Assembly (NCBI GenBank): GCA_026415695.1
Contig: JAOAGP010000082.1
Coordinates: 1-37,402, forward strand
Origin: Thermodesulfovibrionales bacterium
Lineage (GTDB): Bacteria; Nitrospirota; Thermodesulfovibrionia; Thermodesulfovibrionales; Dissulfurispiraceae
Direction: 5' to 3'
Length of the DNA: 37,402 nucleotides
The position numbers were made by a program, and so were the translations under genes. The notes under the pieces are model-generated. The model was not told where the DNA came from, searched no databases, and was given only the letters and a program-made list of their open reading frames with translations. Shown here in pieces: positions 26,741-34,633 of this stretch. Every line of letters starts with the position of its first letter. Position 1 is the stretch's first letter.

Positions 26741-27027
26741 ACCATCTTCTCTACAGGCAATATAAATGCCCTAATTCCTGCGCGAGGATATTCAGCCTTG
26801 AGTTCCTTTATCTTGTTAAGTAACGGTTCAACCTCATCATCTTCAACAGCAATGGCAAGAACATTGTTTTTCCCCGGCCAACATTGGGTGCCTAATCTCG
26901 GTTGTGTCTCAGTGCCTTCACCCAATGCCTCCTCAAACTTTGTATATCCCTTTATTCCCACCTCTTTGATTGCCTTTACAATCTCTGTATCAGCCGCCTC
27001 GCAGTATGCTATTAATGCCATTTTCAT
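26737..27027 (-). CDS. PII-like signalling protein
   Basis: The 96-residue protein has a ferredoxin-like beta-alpha-beta pattern: MALIAYCEAADTEIVKAIKEVGI, a shortened loop region (FEEALGEGTETQPRLGTQCWP), GKNNVLAIAVEDDEVEPLLNKI and a final strand PRAGIRAFILPVE. This is the architecture of PII/GlnB-related proteins, but without the GlnB T-loop uridylylation tyrosine context. Divergent PII proteins are known next to RND efflux genes. The site AAAGGAGG supports the start. It lies 5 bp after the RND pump gene and overlaps the MacA-like gene, so it is made with the two transporters and may sense a nucleotide or metal that sets their activity. Confidence 0.75.
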   Translation of the reverse strand: MKMALIAYCEAADTEIVKAIKEVGIKGYTKFEEALGEGTETQPRLGTQCWPGKNNVLAIAVEDDEVEPLLNKIKELKAEYPRAGIRAFILPVEKMV

Positions 27028-27032
27028 CTTTT

Positions 27033-30000
27033 TTACCTCCTTTTGATAAACCTACCTAATTTATGACCCCACTCGTCAAAAAGGTCATAGGCTACTGGCA
27101 CTACAATAAGGGTGAGCAACAAGGATGTGATTAAACCCCCAATTGTAGTTATCGCCATAGGTGCCCTTGTCTCTGCCCCCTCACCAATACCAATCGCTAT
27201 GGGCATCATCCCCAATATCATAGCAAATGTTGTCATCAGTATCGGTCTTAACCTCACAGGGCCAGCCTTAAGGATTGCCTCTTTCCTTTGCATACCCCTT
27301 GCCCTCAGTGTGTTGGTATAGTCAACGAGTAAGATAGCATTCTTTTTTACCAGTCCCATTAATAATATGAGTCCTATGAAACTAAAGATGTTTAAAGTGT
27401 TACCTGTGATTAATAACGCCCCAAATGCACCTATGAATGAAAACGGCATGCTCAATAAGACAGTTATTGGATGTATAAAACTCTCAAACTGTGAAGCAAG
27501 GATCATGTATGCCATTACCACACCAAGTATCAGAGCAAACAAGAGATAGAAAAATGACTCACCCATGAGGTCTGCCGCACCTTTATAAGTGGTTGTATAA
27601 TCAGGAGGGAGTATCTTTGCAGCAATACTGTCAAGTTCACTCTTTGCCTGCCCAAGTGGTTTACCTTCAAGATTTGCAAAGAGTGTTACTGCCCTTTGTC
27701 TATCAACACGATTGATAATGCTCGGACCACCACCTTCTTTGACATATACGATATTTGCCAATTCAACCAAACGACCGTCCTTAGCCCTTACAAGCAATCT
27801 TCCTACATCCTCTGGATTATCCCTATTTTCAGGATATAACCTTGCCCTGACATCGTATCGTCTGCCTTTTGTCTCATCCTTAAACTTTGTAACATCCACC
27901 TCACCACCGATTAGTATATTTACAGTCTCTGCAACCGTAGCAATATCAACCCCTAAATCCGCTGCCTTGTCTCTATCTATATATACCTTGACCTCTGGTT
28001 TACCAGCCTCAACCGATGAGTCAATATCAACTATGCCAGGAAGTTTCGCAAATTCAGCTGTTATCTGGTTCATGTATCTTTCAAGGGCACCAAGATCTCT
28101 ACCCCTTATCACATATTGAATAGGCACATTCCTAATACCACCACCCAACAGTGATATATCCTCAACTGATGCCTTTAGCCCTGGCACCTTGTCTCTCAAC
28201 ATCTTTCTTATCTCAGCCTTTAGTTGTTCTTGGGACTTCTTTCGGTCTTTTTTGGGTTTAAAACCAACAAACATATTTCCTTTATTTACAGATCCAAAAA
28301 ATCCTTGAGCGTAAAATAGGGTTTCTACCTCAGGGAGTTTTCTTATCTCATCCTCTGCCTTTTTAAACATAGCATCTATCTCATCAATTGAGTAATCCAC
28401 TGGTGCCTGAAGCCTCACTGCAACCCTGCTTTGGTCTTCTGACGGGGTAAATTCCTTTCCCAAAAATCTCGTCATAAACATACTCAAGACAAAGAGTGCA
28501 ATTGCAATGGTCATTATCTTTAATCTGTGTTGAAGGGCGTATTCAAGGGTTTTCTTATAGATGCTTTCAAGTTTGCCATACCAGATATCAATCCTATCAC
28601 CAATCTTTTTCATGATGGATATCTTCTGTGATGTTGGAAAGTCCTTCTGCCTCTTTAGAAACCTTGATGCCATCATTGGCGTCAGTGTAAAGGATACAAA
28701 CATTGAAACCAGCACTGCAAATACCACTGTAAATGCAAATTGGACAAAAAACCGTCCTACCAACCCCTTCATAAATGCAACAGGTAAAAATATAGCAACT
28801 ATTGCAAGGGTAGTAGCCACCACAGCAAGCCCTATCTCCTTTGTTGCAAATGCCGCCGCCTCCATTGGCTTCATCCCCTCGTGGATATGCCTGTGGATAT
28901 TTTCAATGACAATTATTGCATCATCAATGAGTATGCCTATACTCAAGGATAGTGCTAACATGGTCATGTTGTTGAATGTAAAACCGAAGAAATACATAAT
29001 TGCAAATGTGGATATTATGGATGTTGGTATTGCAAGGGCACTGATGAGTGTGATCCTCAAACTCTTAAGAAACACAAGCACCGCGATAGATGCAAAAAAT
29101 CCTCCATATACAAGGTGATGTTGCACCTCGCTTATAGACCTTTTGATAAACACCGATTGGTCAAAACTGATGTTAAGACTCATACCGGGTGGAAGTGTAT
29201 TCTTTATGTTTACGAGCTCTTTTTTGACCCTGTCAATGACCTCAACGGTATTAGTCCCAGATTGCTTTTGAATACCCATACCTATTGCAGGCTTGCCGTT
29301 AAACCTTGCAATAGTCCTCTTTTCCTCCATCCCATCTTCAACCTTGCCAATATCCTTTAATCTAATCGCACTTCCTTTGCTGTAGCCAACTATCAGATTG
29401 TTAAACTCTTGTGGATCTGTTATCTCGCCTTTTATCTTCAGTGAATATTCCTTTGTCTTGCTCTCAATACGACCACCGGGTAATTCCACATTCTCTCTTG
29501 CAAGCGCCCTTGTTACATCTTGGGCTGTAATCCCATATGCCCTCATCTTGTCGCCATCAAGCCAAACCCTTATCTGTCTTAATCTTAACCCTGCCACCCT
29601 TATTGACCCAACACCGTTTATCTTTTGTAGTTGTTCCTTCACGACCTCATCAGCATAGGTAGAGAGTTCTCTAACGGTTTTGTTGTCTCCTGTAAGTGCA
29701 AGCCATAAAACAGGTGTGGCATCAGGGTCAACCTTTTCTATGATTGGCTCGTCAATATCTCGCGGGAGCTTGCCTCTAATTAGGGATATCTTTTCTCGGA
29801 TGTCTTGTGCTGCGATATCAATGTCTTTTTCAAGGACAAATTCAACAGTAACCGTTGACCTCCCTTCAATACTTGTTGACTGAATGGTTTTCACACCGTT
29901 TATGGTATTGATTGCCTCTTCAATCTTGTCCGTAACATCAATGTCCATTATCTCAGGGCTTGCCCCCTTAAGAGTGGTTGTGATGTTTATAATGGGAAAC

Positions 30001-30122
30001 TCCACCTTTGGAAATAAGTCAACACCTATACTTGGATAACTGACTACTCCAAGCAAAACAAGCGCACTTATTACCATCGTGCAAAATACGGGTCGTTTAA
30101 TGGATGTTTCAGCGAGCCACAT
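27033..30122 (-). CDS. RND efflux pump permease, hydrophobe/amphiphile (HAE1) type
   Basis: The protein has 1029 residues, the usual RND length. It starts with LAETSIKRPVFCTMVISALVLLG (first helix of AcrB/MdtB-like pumps). It has two large periplasmic loops and twelve predicted helices, with GILIDDAIIVIENIHRH in helix 4 carrying the Asp-Asp proton relay, and PTSIISTFAIMYFFGF and TLTPMMASRFLK. It is a proton-driven antiporter for drugs or amphiphiles rather than a CzcA metal pump by these motifs. Its start overlaps the membrane-fusion gene by 14 bp. It is the inner-membrane part of a tripartite pump with the next two upstream genes. Confidence 0.94.
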   Translation of the reverse strand: MWLAETSIKRPVFCTMVISALVLLGVVSYPSIGVDLFPKVEFPIINITTTLKGASPEIMDIDVTDKIEEAINTINGVKTIQSTSIEGRSTVTVEFVLEKDIDIAAQDIREKISLIRGKLPRDIDEPIIEKVDPDATPVLWLALTGDNKTVRELSTYADEVVKEQLQKINGVGSIRVAGLRLRQIRVWLDGDKMRAYGITAQDVTRALARENVELPGGRIESKTKEYSLKIKGEITDPQEFNNLIVGYSKGSAIRLKDIGKVEDGMEEKRTIARFNGKPAIGMGIQKQSGTNTVEVIDRVKKELVNIKNTLPPGMSLNISFDQSVFIKRSISEVQHHLVYGGFFASIAVLVFLKSLRITLISALAIPTSIISTFAIMYFFGFTFNNMTMLALSLSIGILIDDAIIVIENIHRHIHEGMKPMEAAAFATKEIGLAVVATTLAIVAIFLPVAFMKGLVGRFFVQFAFTVVFAVLVSMFVSFTLTPMMASRFLKRQKDFPTSQKISIMKKIGDRIDIWYGKLESIYKKTLEYALQHRLKIMTIAIALFVLSMFMTRFLGKEFTPSEDQSRVAVRLQAPVDYSIDEIDAMFKKAEDEIRKLPEVETLFYAQGFFGSVNKGNMFVGFKPKKDRKKSQEQLKAEIRKMLRDKVPGLKASVEDISLLGGGIRNVPIQYVIRGRDLGALERYMNQITAEFAKLPGIVDIDSSVEAGKPEVKVYIDRDKAADLGVDIATVAETVNILIGGEVDVTKFKDETKGRRYDVRARLYPENRDNPEDVGRLLVRAKDGRLVELANIVYVKEGGGPSIINRVDRQRAVTLFANLEGKPLGQAKSELDSIAAKILPPDYTTTYKGAADLMGESFFYLLFALILGVVMAYMILASQFESFIHPITVLLSMPFSFIGAFGALLITGNTLNIFSFIGLILLMGLVKKNAILLVDYTNTLRARGMQRKEAILKAGPVRLRPILMTTFAMILGMMPIAIGIGEGAETRAPMAITTIGGLITSLLLTLIVVPVAYDLFDEWGHKLGRFIKRR

Positions 30123-31182
30123 TTACCTTTACCCCATCTGAAAGATTTTGGTGTCCAACTACTACAATGCTCTCTGACTCCTTTACCCCTTCATTCACCT
30201 CAATAAAATCTCCATACTTACCACCTGCATTGATAAACCTCATCCTTGCTACATTGCCTTCAACAACATATACCTTCATCTTATCAGCCTCATAGATGAT
30301 GGATGTTGATGGAATAAGGACAACCTCTCTTTCTTTGTCAGTAAAGACCTTAACCTTTGCAAAGAGCCCCGGTTTTAATACCCCTTGGTCATTAGATGCC
30401 CTTGCCTCAACTGCCAAAGTCCTCATCTTCTCGTCTAAATTTGGATATACAGTATAGACCTTTGCCTTAAATTCTTTATTAGGGATACTGTCAATCATGA
30501 ATGCCACATCTTGCCCAACCTTAACCTTTGTGATATCCCTTTCATTGATATTGAAGGTGAGTTTTATTGGATTGTTTTGTATGACATTAAACATGGCAGT
30601 CCCTGTCCTTACAAAATCACCGGCGTTGACCCTCTTTGATTTTATGTAACCATCAAGTGGTGAGTAAATCTTTGTCTTTGATAATCTCTGTTTTGCAAGA
30701 TTTAGAGATGCCTTTGCCCTTTGAACCTCTGAATCTGCAAGTTCAAGCCTCATCGTTACATCATCGTGTTGCTGTTTAGTTATCAATTCCTCTTTATAAA
30801 GTGCAGATTTTCTTTCAAACTCTAACCTTGTATTACTCAATGTAGCCTCTGCCTGCCTTAATGTAGCCTCTGCCCTTTTTACCTCAAGTATGAAGTCTGT
30901 ATCGTCAATCTCTGCAATGACCATGTTTTTACTTACTGGCTTACCTTCATCTACATAGGTTTTCTTGACCATGCCATCCACCTCTGCACTTACAATCACC
31001 TCTTCAAAGGGCAAGATTGAACCAGTAGTCTCCAAAAAAGGCACTACCGTCTTCTTTTCTGCCTTTGCGACCTGAACATTTATGAGTCTTTCAGTCTGCT
31101 GTTTTTTATCATCACCACCTTTACAACCAATTAAGACAACTAACACCAACAAGCATAAGATAATATCCCTTATCCTTTTCAT
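30109..31182 (-). CDS. RND membrane-fusion lipoprotein
   Basis: The 357-residue protein begins with a lipoprotein signal peptide (ILCLLVLVVLIGCKGG, lipobox LIGC at about residue 20), so it is anchored by lipid in the inner membrane. The adaptor domains follow: ILPFEEVIVSAEVDGMVKKTYVDEG (lipoyl half), a coiled-coil hairpin (AEATLRQAEATLSNTRLEFERK... LAKQRLSKTKIYSPLDGYI), and a beta-barrel with TFNINERDITKVKVGQDV. It is the periplasmic adaptor of the RND pump encoded downstream and of the TolC-like protein encoded upstream. Confidence 0.92.
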   Translation of the reverse strand: MKRIRDIILCLLVLVVLIGCKGGDDKKQQTERLINVQVAKAEKKTVVPFLETTGSILPFEEVIVSAEVDGMVKKTYVDEGKPVSKNMVIAEIDDTDFILEVKRAEATLRQAEATLSNTRLEFERKSALYKEELITKQQHDDVTMRLELADSEVQRAKASLNLAKQRLSKTKIYSPLDGYIKSKRVNAGDFVRTGTAMFNVIQNNPIKLTFNINERDITKVKVGQDVAFMIDSIPNKEFKAKVYTVYPNLDEKMRTLAVEARASNDQGVLKPGLFAKVKVFTDKEREVVLIPSTSIIYEADKMKVYVVEGNVARMRFINAGGKYGDFIEVNEGVKESESIVVVGHQNLSDGVKVNVAR

Positions 31183-31197
31183 CGCCTAATCACCACC

Positions 31198-32517
31198 TCA
31201 CTGTTTTATTGCATCCATCAAGGGTCTTCCGATTGCCCTCTTTATCCTAAGTATTGATAACATAAAGTTATACTCTGTCTCTGACAACCTCTGCTCTGAT
31301 GTGACCAAAAGATTGTTTGCATCCATGACATCAATACTGTTTGCAAGCCCAAACTCAAATTGCCTTGAGACTGCATTGTAGTTATCACGGGCAAAGGTTA
31401 CCTGATCTCTCAATGCCTGTAAGGTATCTTTGAATGTTAAAAAATCAAGGTATGCCTTTTTTACATCTACTGACACACTCTTCTTTATATCATCTACAAC
31501 GAGGCTTGACTGCCTTGCCTTTGCCTCAGCCTCTCTGACCTCTGCCCTTCTCATACCAGCCTCATAAATCGGAAAGGTAACCTTTATCGCCCCGTAGAGA
31601 CTTTCCTTTACAAGAGATAGAGACTCTGGATTCATCCCAGCCTTTGTATAGACTCCCTCAAGATTTATTGTTGGGTAATATGCACTTTCTGCTACAGACA
31701 CCTGCCTCGTTGCCATTTCCTTTTGAAGAATGGCAGACCTTACCTCTGTTCTATGCTGTAATGCCTCATTAACGAGGGCATCAACAGTAGAAACCTTAAA
31801 AACCTCCTCGTTTTGTTTAAACCTATCAGACCTATCAGAAAGTTCAAACTCTCTATCAATACCCACTAATCTTGCAAGGACTGCCTTTGACAACTTTAGA
31901 TTGTTTTCAGACTTTATCATCTCTGACCTTGCACCAGACAACTCTGCTTCAGCCCTCAACAGTGTGGTCTTTGTAACCTCACCCACCTTGAGTCTTACCT
32001 CTGCTGCCCTTTTGTGTTTGCTCAACCTCTCAACATTTGATCTTGCAATCTCAAGATACCTCTGTGCTCTCAATGTGTCGTAGAATGCGTTTGCAACATT
32101 TATCAGGTAGTCTTCCCTAACAGAGGTGCTATCGTTTAAGACCTTTTCAATGTTTTGTTTTGAGATATCAAAGAGTTTAAACTCCTTGCCTCCTAATGAA
32201 TAACTTTGATCAAGCCTTACACCATATGAATATGCCCTGTCTGCTTGGATTACCGTTCCACCCAATGCATACTTGTCTTCAGAAAATTTAGTATATCCAC
32301 CAAAAACGGACAATTTTGGTATGAGCGATGCCTGTGCCTTATCCTTGCCCATCTGTGCTATAAATATCTCTTCTTCAGATATCCTAATCCTTTCTGCCTT
32401 CTGAAGCGCCATCTTGAGTATGTCATCAATCGTGTATTCTTCTACAGCAAAGGCAATACAAGGAAACAGACTTATGAAAAATAAAAAAAGTAAACTTACC
32501 AACTGTTTTCTCATCAT
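31198..32517 (-). CDS. TolC-family outer-membrane efflux protein (first copy)
   Basis: The 439-residue protein has a signal peptide (LVSLLFLFFISLFPCIAFAVEE) and two OEP repeats, with YTIDDILKMALQKAERIRISE at the start, KVGEVTKTTLLRAEAEL in the first helical hairpin and FEFGLANSIDVMDANNLL in the second. Its ATG overlaps the TetR stop (ATGA). Although it shares the cluster with the second TolC-like protein, the two differ clearly in sequence, so each probably serves its own pump: this one the RND pump, the other the MacAB-like transporter. Confidence 0.92.
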   Translation of the reverse strand: MMRKQLVSLLFLFFISLFPCIAFAVEEYTIDDILKMALQKAERIRISEEEIFIAQMGKDKAQASLIPKLSVFGGYTKFSEDKYALGGTVIQADRAYSYGVRLDQSYSLGGKEFKLFDISKQNIEKVLNDSTSVREDYLINVANAFYDTLRAQRYLEIARSNVERLSKHKRAAEVRLKVGEVTKTTLLRAEAELSGARSEMIKSENNLKLSKAVLARLVGIDREFELSDRSDRFKQNEEVFKVSTVDALVNEALQHRTEVRSAILQKEMATRQVSVAESAYYPTINLEGVYTKAGMNPESLSLVKESLYGAIKVTFPIYEAGMRRAEVREAEAKARQSSLVVDDIKKSVSVDVKKAYLDFLTFKDTLQALRDQVTFARDNYNAVSRQFEFGLANSIDVMDANNLLVTSEQRLSETEYNFMLSILRIKRAIGRPLMDAIKQ

Positions 32518-33101
32518 CTCAATGTCCCCCTTACAAAGATATTTACCAATGATTTTATAATATCAATCTCAACATCATCCCTGTATTTTGACCTCAACAG
32601 CAATTCCTGCATATTAAATACTGAAAATACTAAACCCATCAGTCCCCTTGCTGCATGCTTAACATCAAAGAACCGCAATATGCCTGCTTGTTGCATCTCA
32701 GAAAAATAGTTTGCTAGGGTCATTATGATGCTATCTATCATTGAATGATAAAGGTTAGCAATTTTGTCAGGATAACGATACACCTCAGTCTGAATTATCC
32801 TTATGATGTCCTTCCTGCTCTTTAATCCATCATAAAATCTTATAGCAAAGTAATACATTGCCTCCTCGTATGGCATCTGCTTAATTTCCTTTATTATGAT
32901 TTCAAGTTCTGGCACAAATGAGTAACGATTTAAGACCTCCTCAAAAAGCCTCTCCTTGCTCTCAAAGCATCTAAAGAGCGTTACCTCGGCAACACAGGCA
33001 TCCCTTGCAATCTCCCTCGTTGTAGCACCGATATAGCCTTTTTGAGAGAATAATCTTAAGGACGATTTGAGTATCTTTTCTCTCGTGTCTATCGTTGGCA
33101 T
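32514..33101 (-). CDS. TetR-family transcriptional regulator of the efflux cluster
   Basis: The protein has 195 residues. The N-terminal helix-turn-helix is typical of TetR: REKILKSSLRLFSQKGYIGATTREIARDACVAEVTLFRCFESKERLFEEVL, with the recognition helix near residues 36-45. The C-terminal ligand and dimer domain is helical and specific to the protein. It is the first gene of the minus-strand efflux operon and its stop overlaps the first TolC gene by 4 bp. A 25-bp imperfect palindrome abuts its start codon and overlaps its likely promoter, so it probably represses its own operon. It is divergent from lexA, 115 bp away. Confidence 0.92.
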   Translation of the reverse strand: MPTIDTREKILKSSLRLFSQKGYIGATTREIARDACVAEVTLFRCFESKERLFEEVLNRYSFVPELEIIIKEIKQMPYEEAMYYFAIRFYDGLKSRKDIIRIIQTEVYRYPDKIANLYHSMIDSIIMTLANYFSEMQQAGILRFFDVKHAARGLMGLVFSVFNMQELLLRSKYRDDVEIDIIKSLVNIFVRGTLR

Positions 33102-33125
33102 AGTAAGTAAGCACTTACATTACTA
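33101..33125. promoter_or_regulatory. TetR operator candidate at the efflux operon start
   Basis: A perfect core GTAAG-CA-CTTAC (33107-33118) is extended by TAGTAA on the left and ATTACTA on the right, making an imperfect 25-bp dyad. It reaches into the TetR start codon and covers the predicted -10, a position suited to autorepression. Confidence 0.7.
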
Positions 33126-33146
33126 CTTTCCTATTTGTTTTGTCAA
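33117..33146 (-). promoter_or_regulatory. Possible promoter of the TetR-efflux operon
   Basis: The minus strand has a consensus TTGACA (33141-33146) and, after 18 nt, a weak -10 TAATGT (33117-33122) inside the palindrome. The leader would be about 10 nt or less, and there is no Shine-Dalgarno before the TetR ATG. Confidence 0.45.
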
Positions 33147-33181
33147 CCTCAAAAAAAGATTCAGAGACACCTCCTTAACGC

Positions 33182-33210
33182 TTGACAAATTATGTATAAA
33201 TATTTATACT
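33182..33210 (+). promoter_or_regulatory. lexA promoter, predicted leaderless
   Basis: TTGACA at 33182-33187, a 17-nt spacer and TATACT at 33205-33210. The expected start of transcription, 7 nt after the -10, coincides with the A of the lexA ATG at 33217. Confidence 0.7.
33194..33209. promoter_or_regulatory. LexA operator candidate (perfect 16-bp palindrome)
   Basis: GTATAAATATTTATAC is a perfect dyad lying between the -35 and -10 elements of lexA and overlapping the -10. Its position suggests autorepression. It differs from the E. coli CTGT-N8-ACAG and the Bacillus-type SOS boxes, so this LexA would have its own recognition sequence. Confidence 0.65.
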
Positions 33211-33216
33211 ATTTAT

Positions 33217-33825
33217 ATGAACACTAAAAGGTCGCTTACACCAAGACAGTCTGACATATTAGAGTTTCTAAAGGATTATACATCCCGTCATGGCTATCCT
33301 CCTACGATTTCGGACATAAGCCAACACTTTGGTTTTTATCAAGGTGCAGCAAAAGGACACCTCCTTTCCCTACAAAAAAAGGGATACATAAGGATAAATC
33401 CAAATAAATCAAGGGGAATTGAGATATTGGGGTTGGGGATAAAAGAGGCTTTAGCCGTGCCTGTATTGGGTAAGATAAGGGCTGGAGAGCCTATATATAC
33501 CGTTGAGGAGATAGACAGTCATATATATGTGGATAAAAGCCTATTCCCTTGCCAAAATCCATTTTCCTTGAGGGTTACTGGTGATAGCATGAGGGATGTC
33601 GGGATACTTGAGGGTGATTTCGTGATTGTTAATCCCCAAAAGGTCGTTCAAAATGGTGACATAGCGGTTGTGCTTATAGGCGAGGAGGCAACGATAAAAA
33701 GGGTATTTTTACAGGCAGAGGATATCATCCTCAAGCCTGAAAATAAGGATATGCAACCTAAAAGATACAAAACACAAGACATAACCCTTTTGGGCAAGGT
33801 TGTTGGGGTAATCAGAAAGATATGA
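33217..33825 (+). CDS. lexA: LexA-family SOS repressor
   Basis: The ATG at 33217 gives a 202-residue protein that starts with the LexA winged helix (LTPRQSDILEFLKDYTSRHGYPPTISDISQ); an upstream extension reads through the promoter and is rejected. The cleavage site is intact, Ala89-Gly90 in GKIRAGEP, as are the catalytic Ser124 (TGDSMRD) and Lys161 (EATIKRV), so it should self-cleave with RecA filaments. The recognition helix (FYQGAAKGHLLSL) differs from E. coli LexA, matching the non-standard palindrome in its promoter. It leads an operon with an 82-residue protein and a DinB polymerase (ATGA overlaps). Confidence 0.93.
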   Translation: MNTKRSLTPRQSDILEFLKDYTSRHGYPPTISDISQHFGFYQGAAKGHLLSLQKKGYIRINPNKSRGIEILGLGIKEALAVPVLGKIRAGEPIYTVEEIDSHIYVDKSLFPCQNPFSLRVTGDSMRDVGILEGDFVIVNPQKVVQNGDIAVVLIGEEATIKRVFLQAEDIILKPENKDMQPKRYKTQDITLLGKVVGVIRKI

Positions 33826-34070
33826 CCTACATAGGCGAGAGGATATCAGTTGTTGCATACTTTACCCCTTCTTACAAGTTAAAACCTGTGAGGTTCATCT
33901 GGGGAAATAGGCAGTTTAACATCCAAGAGATTACATACCATTGGATTACAAAAGATGGCATGTCAATCAAACATCATTTTTCAGTTACGGATGGCAAGAC
34001 CCTCTATGAAATAGTCTTTGACATCCATTCATTAGTCTGGTTACTTGAAAAGATAGATACGGGGGAATGA
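33822..34070 (+). CDS. Small protein between lexA and dinB, unknown function
   Basis: The 82-residue protein's start overlaps the lexA stop (ATGA) and its stop overlaps the dinB start, so it is made in step with both. It has an Arg/Trp-rich beta pattern: KPVRFIWGNRQFNIQEITYHW, IKHHFSVTDGKTLYEIVFD, VWLLEKI. It vaguely resembles small domains found with or attached to Y-family polymerases in other bacteria (DUF6504-like), but I cannot confirm this. No Cys motif, signal peptide or membrane segment is present. Its position suggests a role in translesion synthesis or in controlling the polymerase. Confidence 0.8.
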   Translation: MTYIGERISVVAYFTPSYKLKPVRFIWGNRQFNIQEITYHWITKDGMSIKHHFSVTDGKTLYEIVFDIHSLVWLLEKIDTGE

Positions 34071-34633
34071 TGCATCAAAGGGTAATAATCTGTGTGGATA
34101 TGGATGCCTATTTTGCATCGGTAGAACAAAAGAGCAACCCTAAACTACGGGGTAAACCAGTAGCAGTGATTGGTTCGGGCAAGAGAACGGTAATTACCAC
34201 TCGGAGTTATGAGGCAAGAAAATATGGCGTAAAGACTGGAATGACCATATATGAGGCGATGAGATTGTGTCCTGATATAATATTTGTAGTTGGAAACAAT
34301 GAAAAATACACCTACACCTGTAGTGTCCTTGAAAATGTGTATAAAAAATACAGTCCTGATGTAGAGATTTACTCCATAGACGAGGCGTTTATAGACATTA
34401 CAAAGACTTATCACCTTTTTGGCACCCCGCTTGATGTGGGTAGATTAATCAAAAACGATGTGAAGAAACTCTTTGGTATCAACTGCACGATAGGCATTGC
34501 ACCAAATACATTAATAGCAAAACTCATCAGTGACTTAAGTAAACCCGATGGATTAAGAGAGATAAAAACAGAGGACATACCTAACCTGTTAAAAGACATA
34601 CCTGTAAGCGAACTTTGGGGTATAGGAAACTAG
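34067..34633 (+). CDS. dinB: DNA polymerase IV (DinB), N-terminal part ending at an in-frame TAG
   Basis: These 188 residues cover the palm and fingers of a Y-family polymerase: CVDMDAYFASVEQ with catalytic Asp11 and the steric-gate Phe16, and YSIDEAFIDIT with Asp105-Glu106. They end at LWGIGN, the start of the helix-hairpin-helix, where a TAG (34631-34633) interrupts. The same frame continues with ISKRLAESGIITCGDL and the rest of DinB. A single base change from AAG (Lys) would explain the stop. Expressed alone, this fragment lacks thumb and little-finger domains and would not be a normal polymerase. Confidence 0.88.
   Translation: MMHQRVIICVDMDAYFASVEQKSNPKLRGKPVAVIGSGKRTVITTRSYEARKYGVKTGMTIYEAMRLCPDIIFVVGNNEKYTYTCSVLENVYKKYSPDVEIYSIDEAFIDITKTYHLFGTPLDVGRLIKNDVKKLFGINCTIGIAPNTLIAKLISDLSKPDGLREIKTEDIPNLLKDIPVSELWGIGN

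Noticed and set aside
33067-33216. N-terminal extension of LexA by 50 codons
   Set aside because: It would run through the lexA promoter and the TetR operator; the conserved LexA N-terminus begins at the ATG at 33217.
34631-34633. TAG in dinB as a coded pyrrolysine or reassigned sense codon
   Set aside because: TAG ends other genes normally here (3771-3773, 4053-4055 and 21886-21888), and the position is not a catalytic site, so genome-wide recoding is unlikely.
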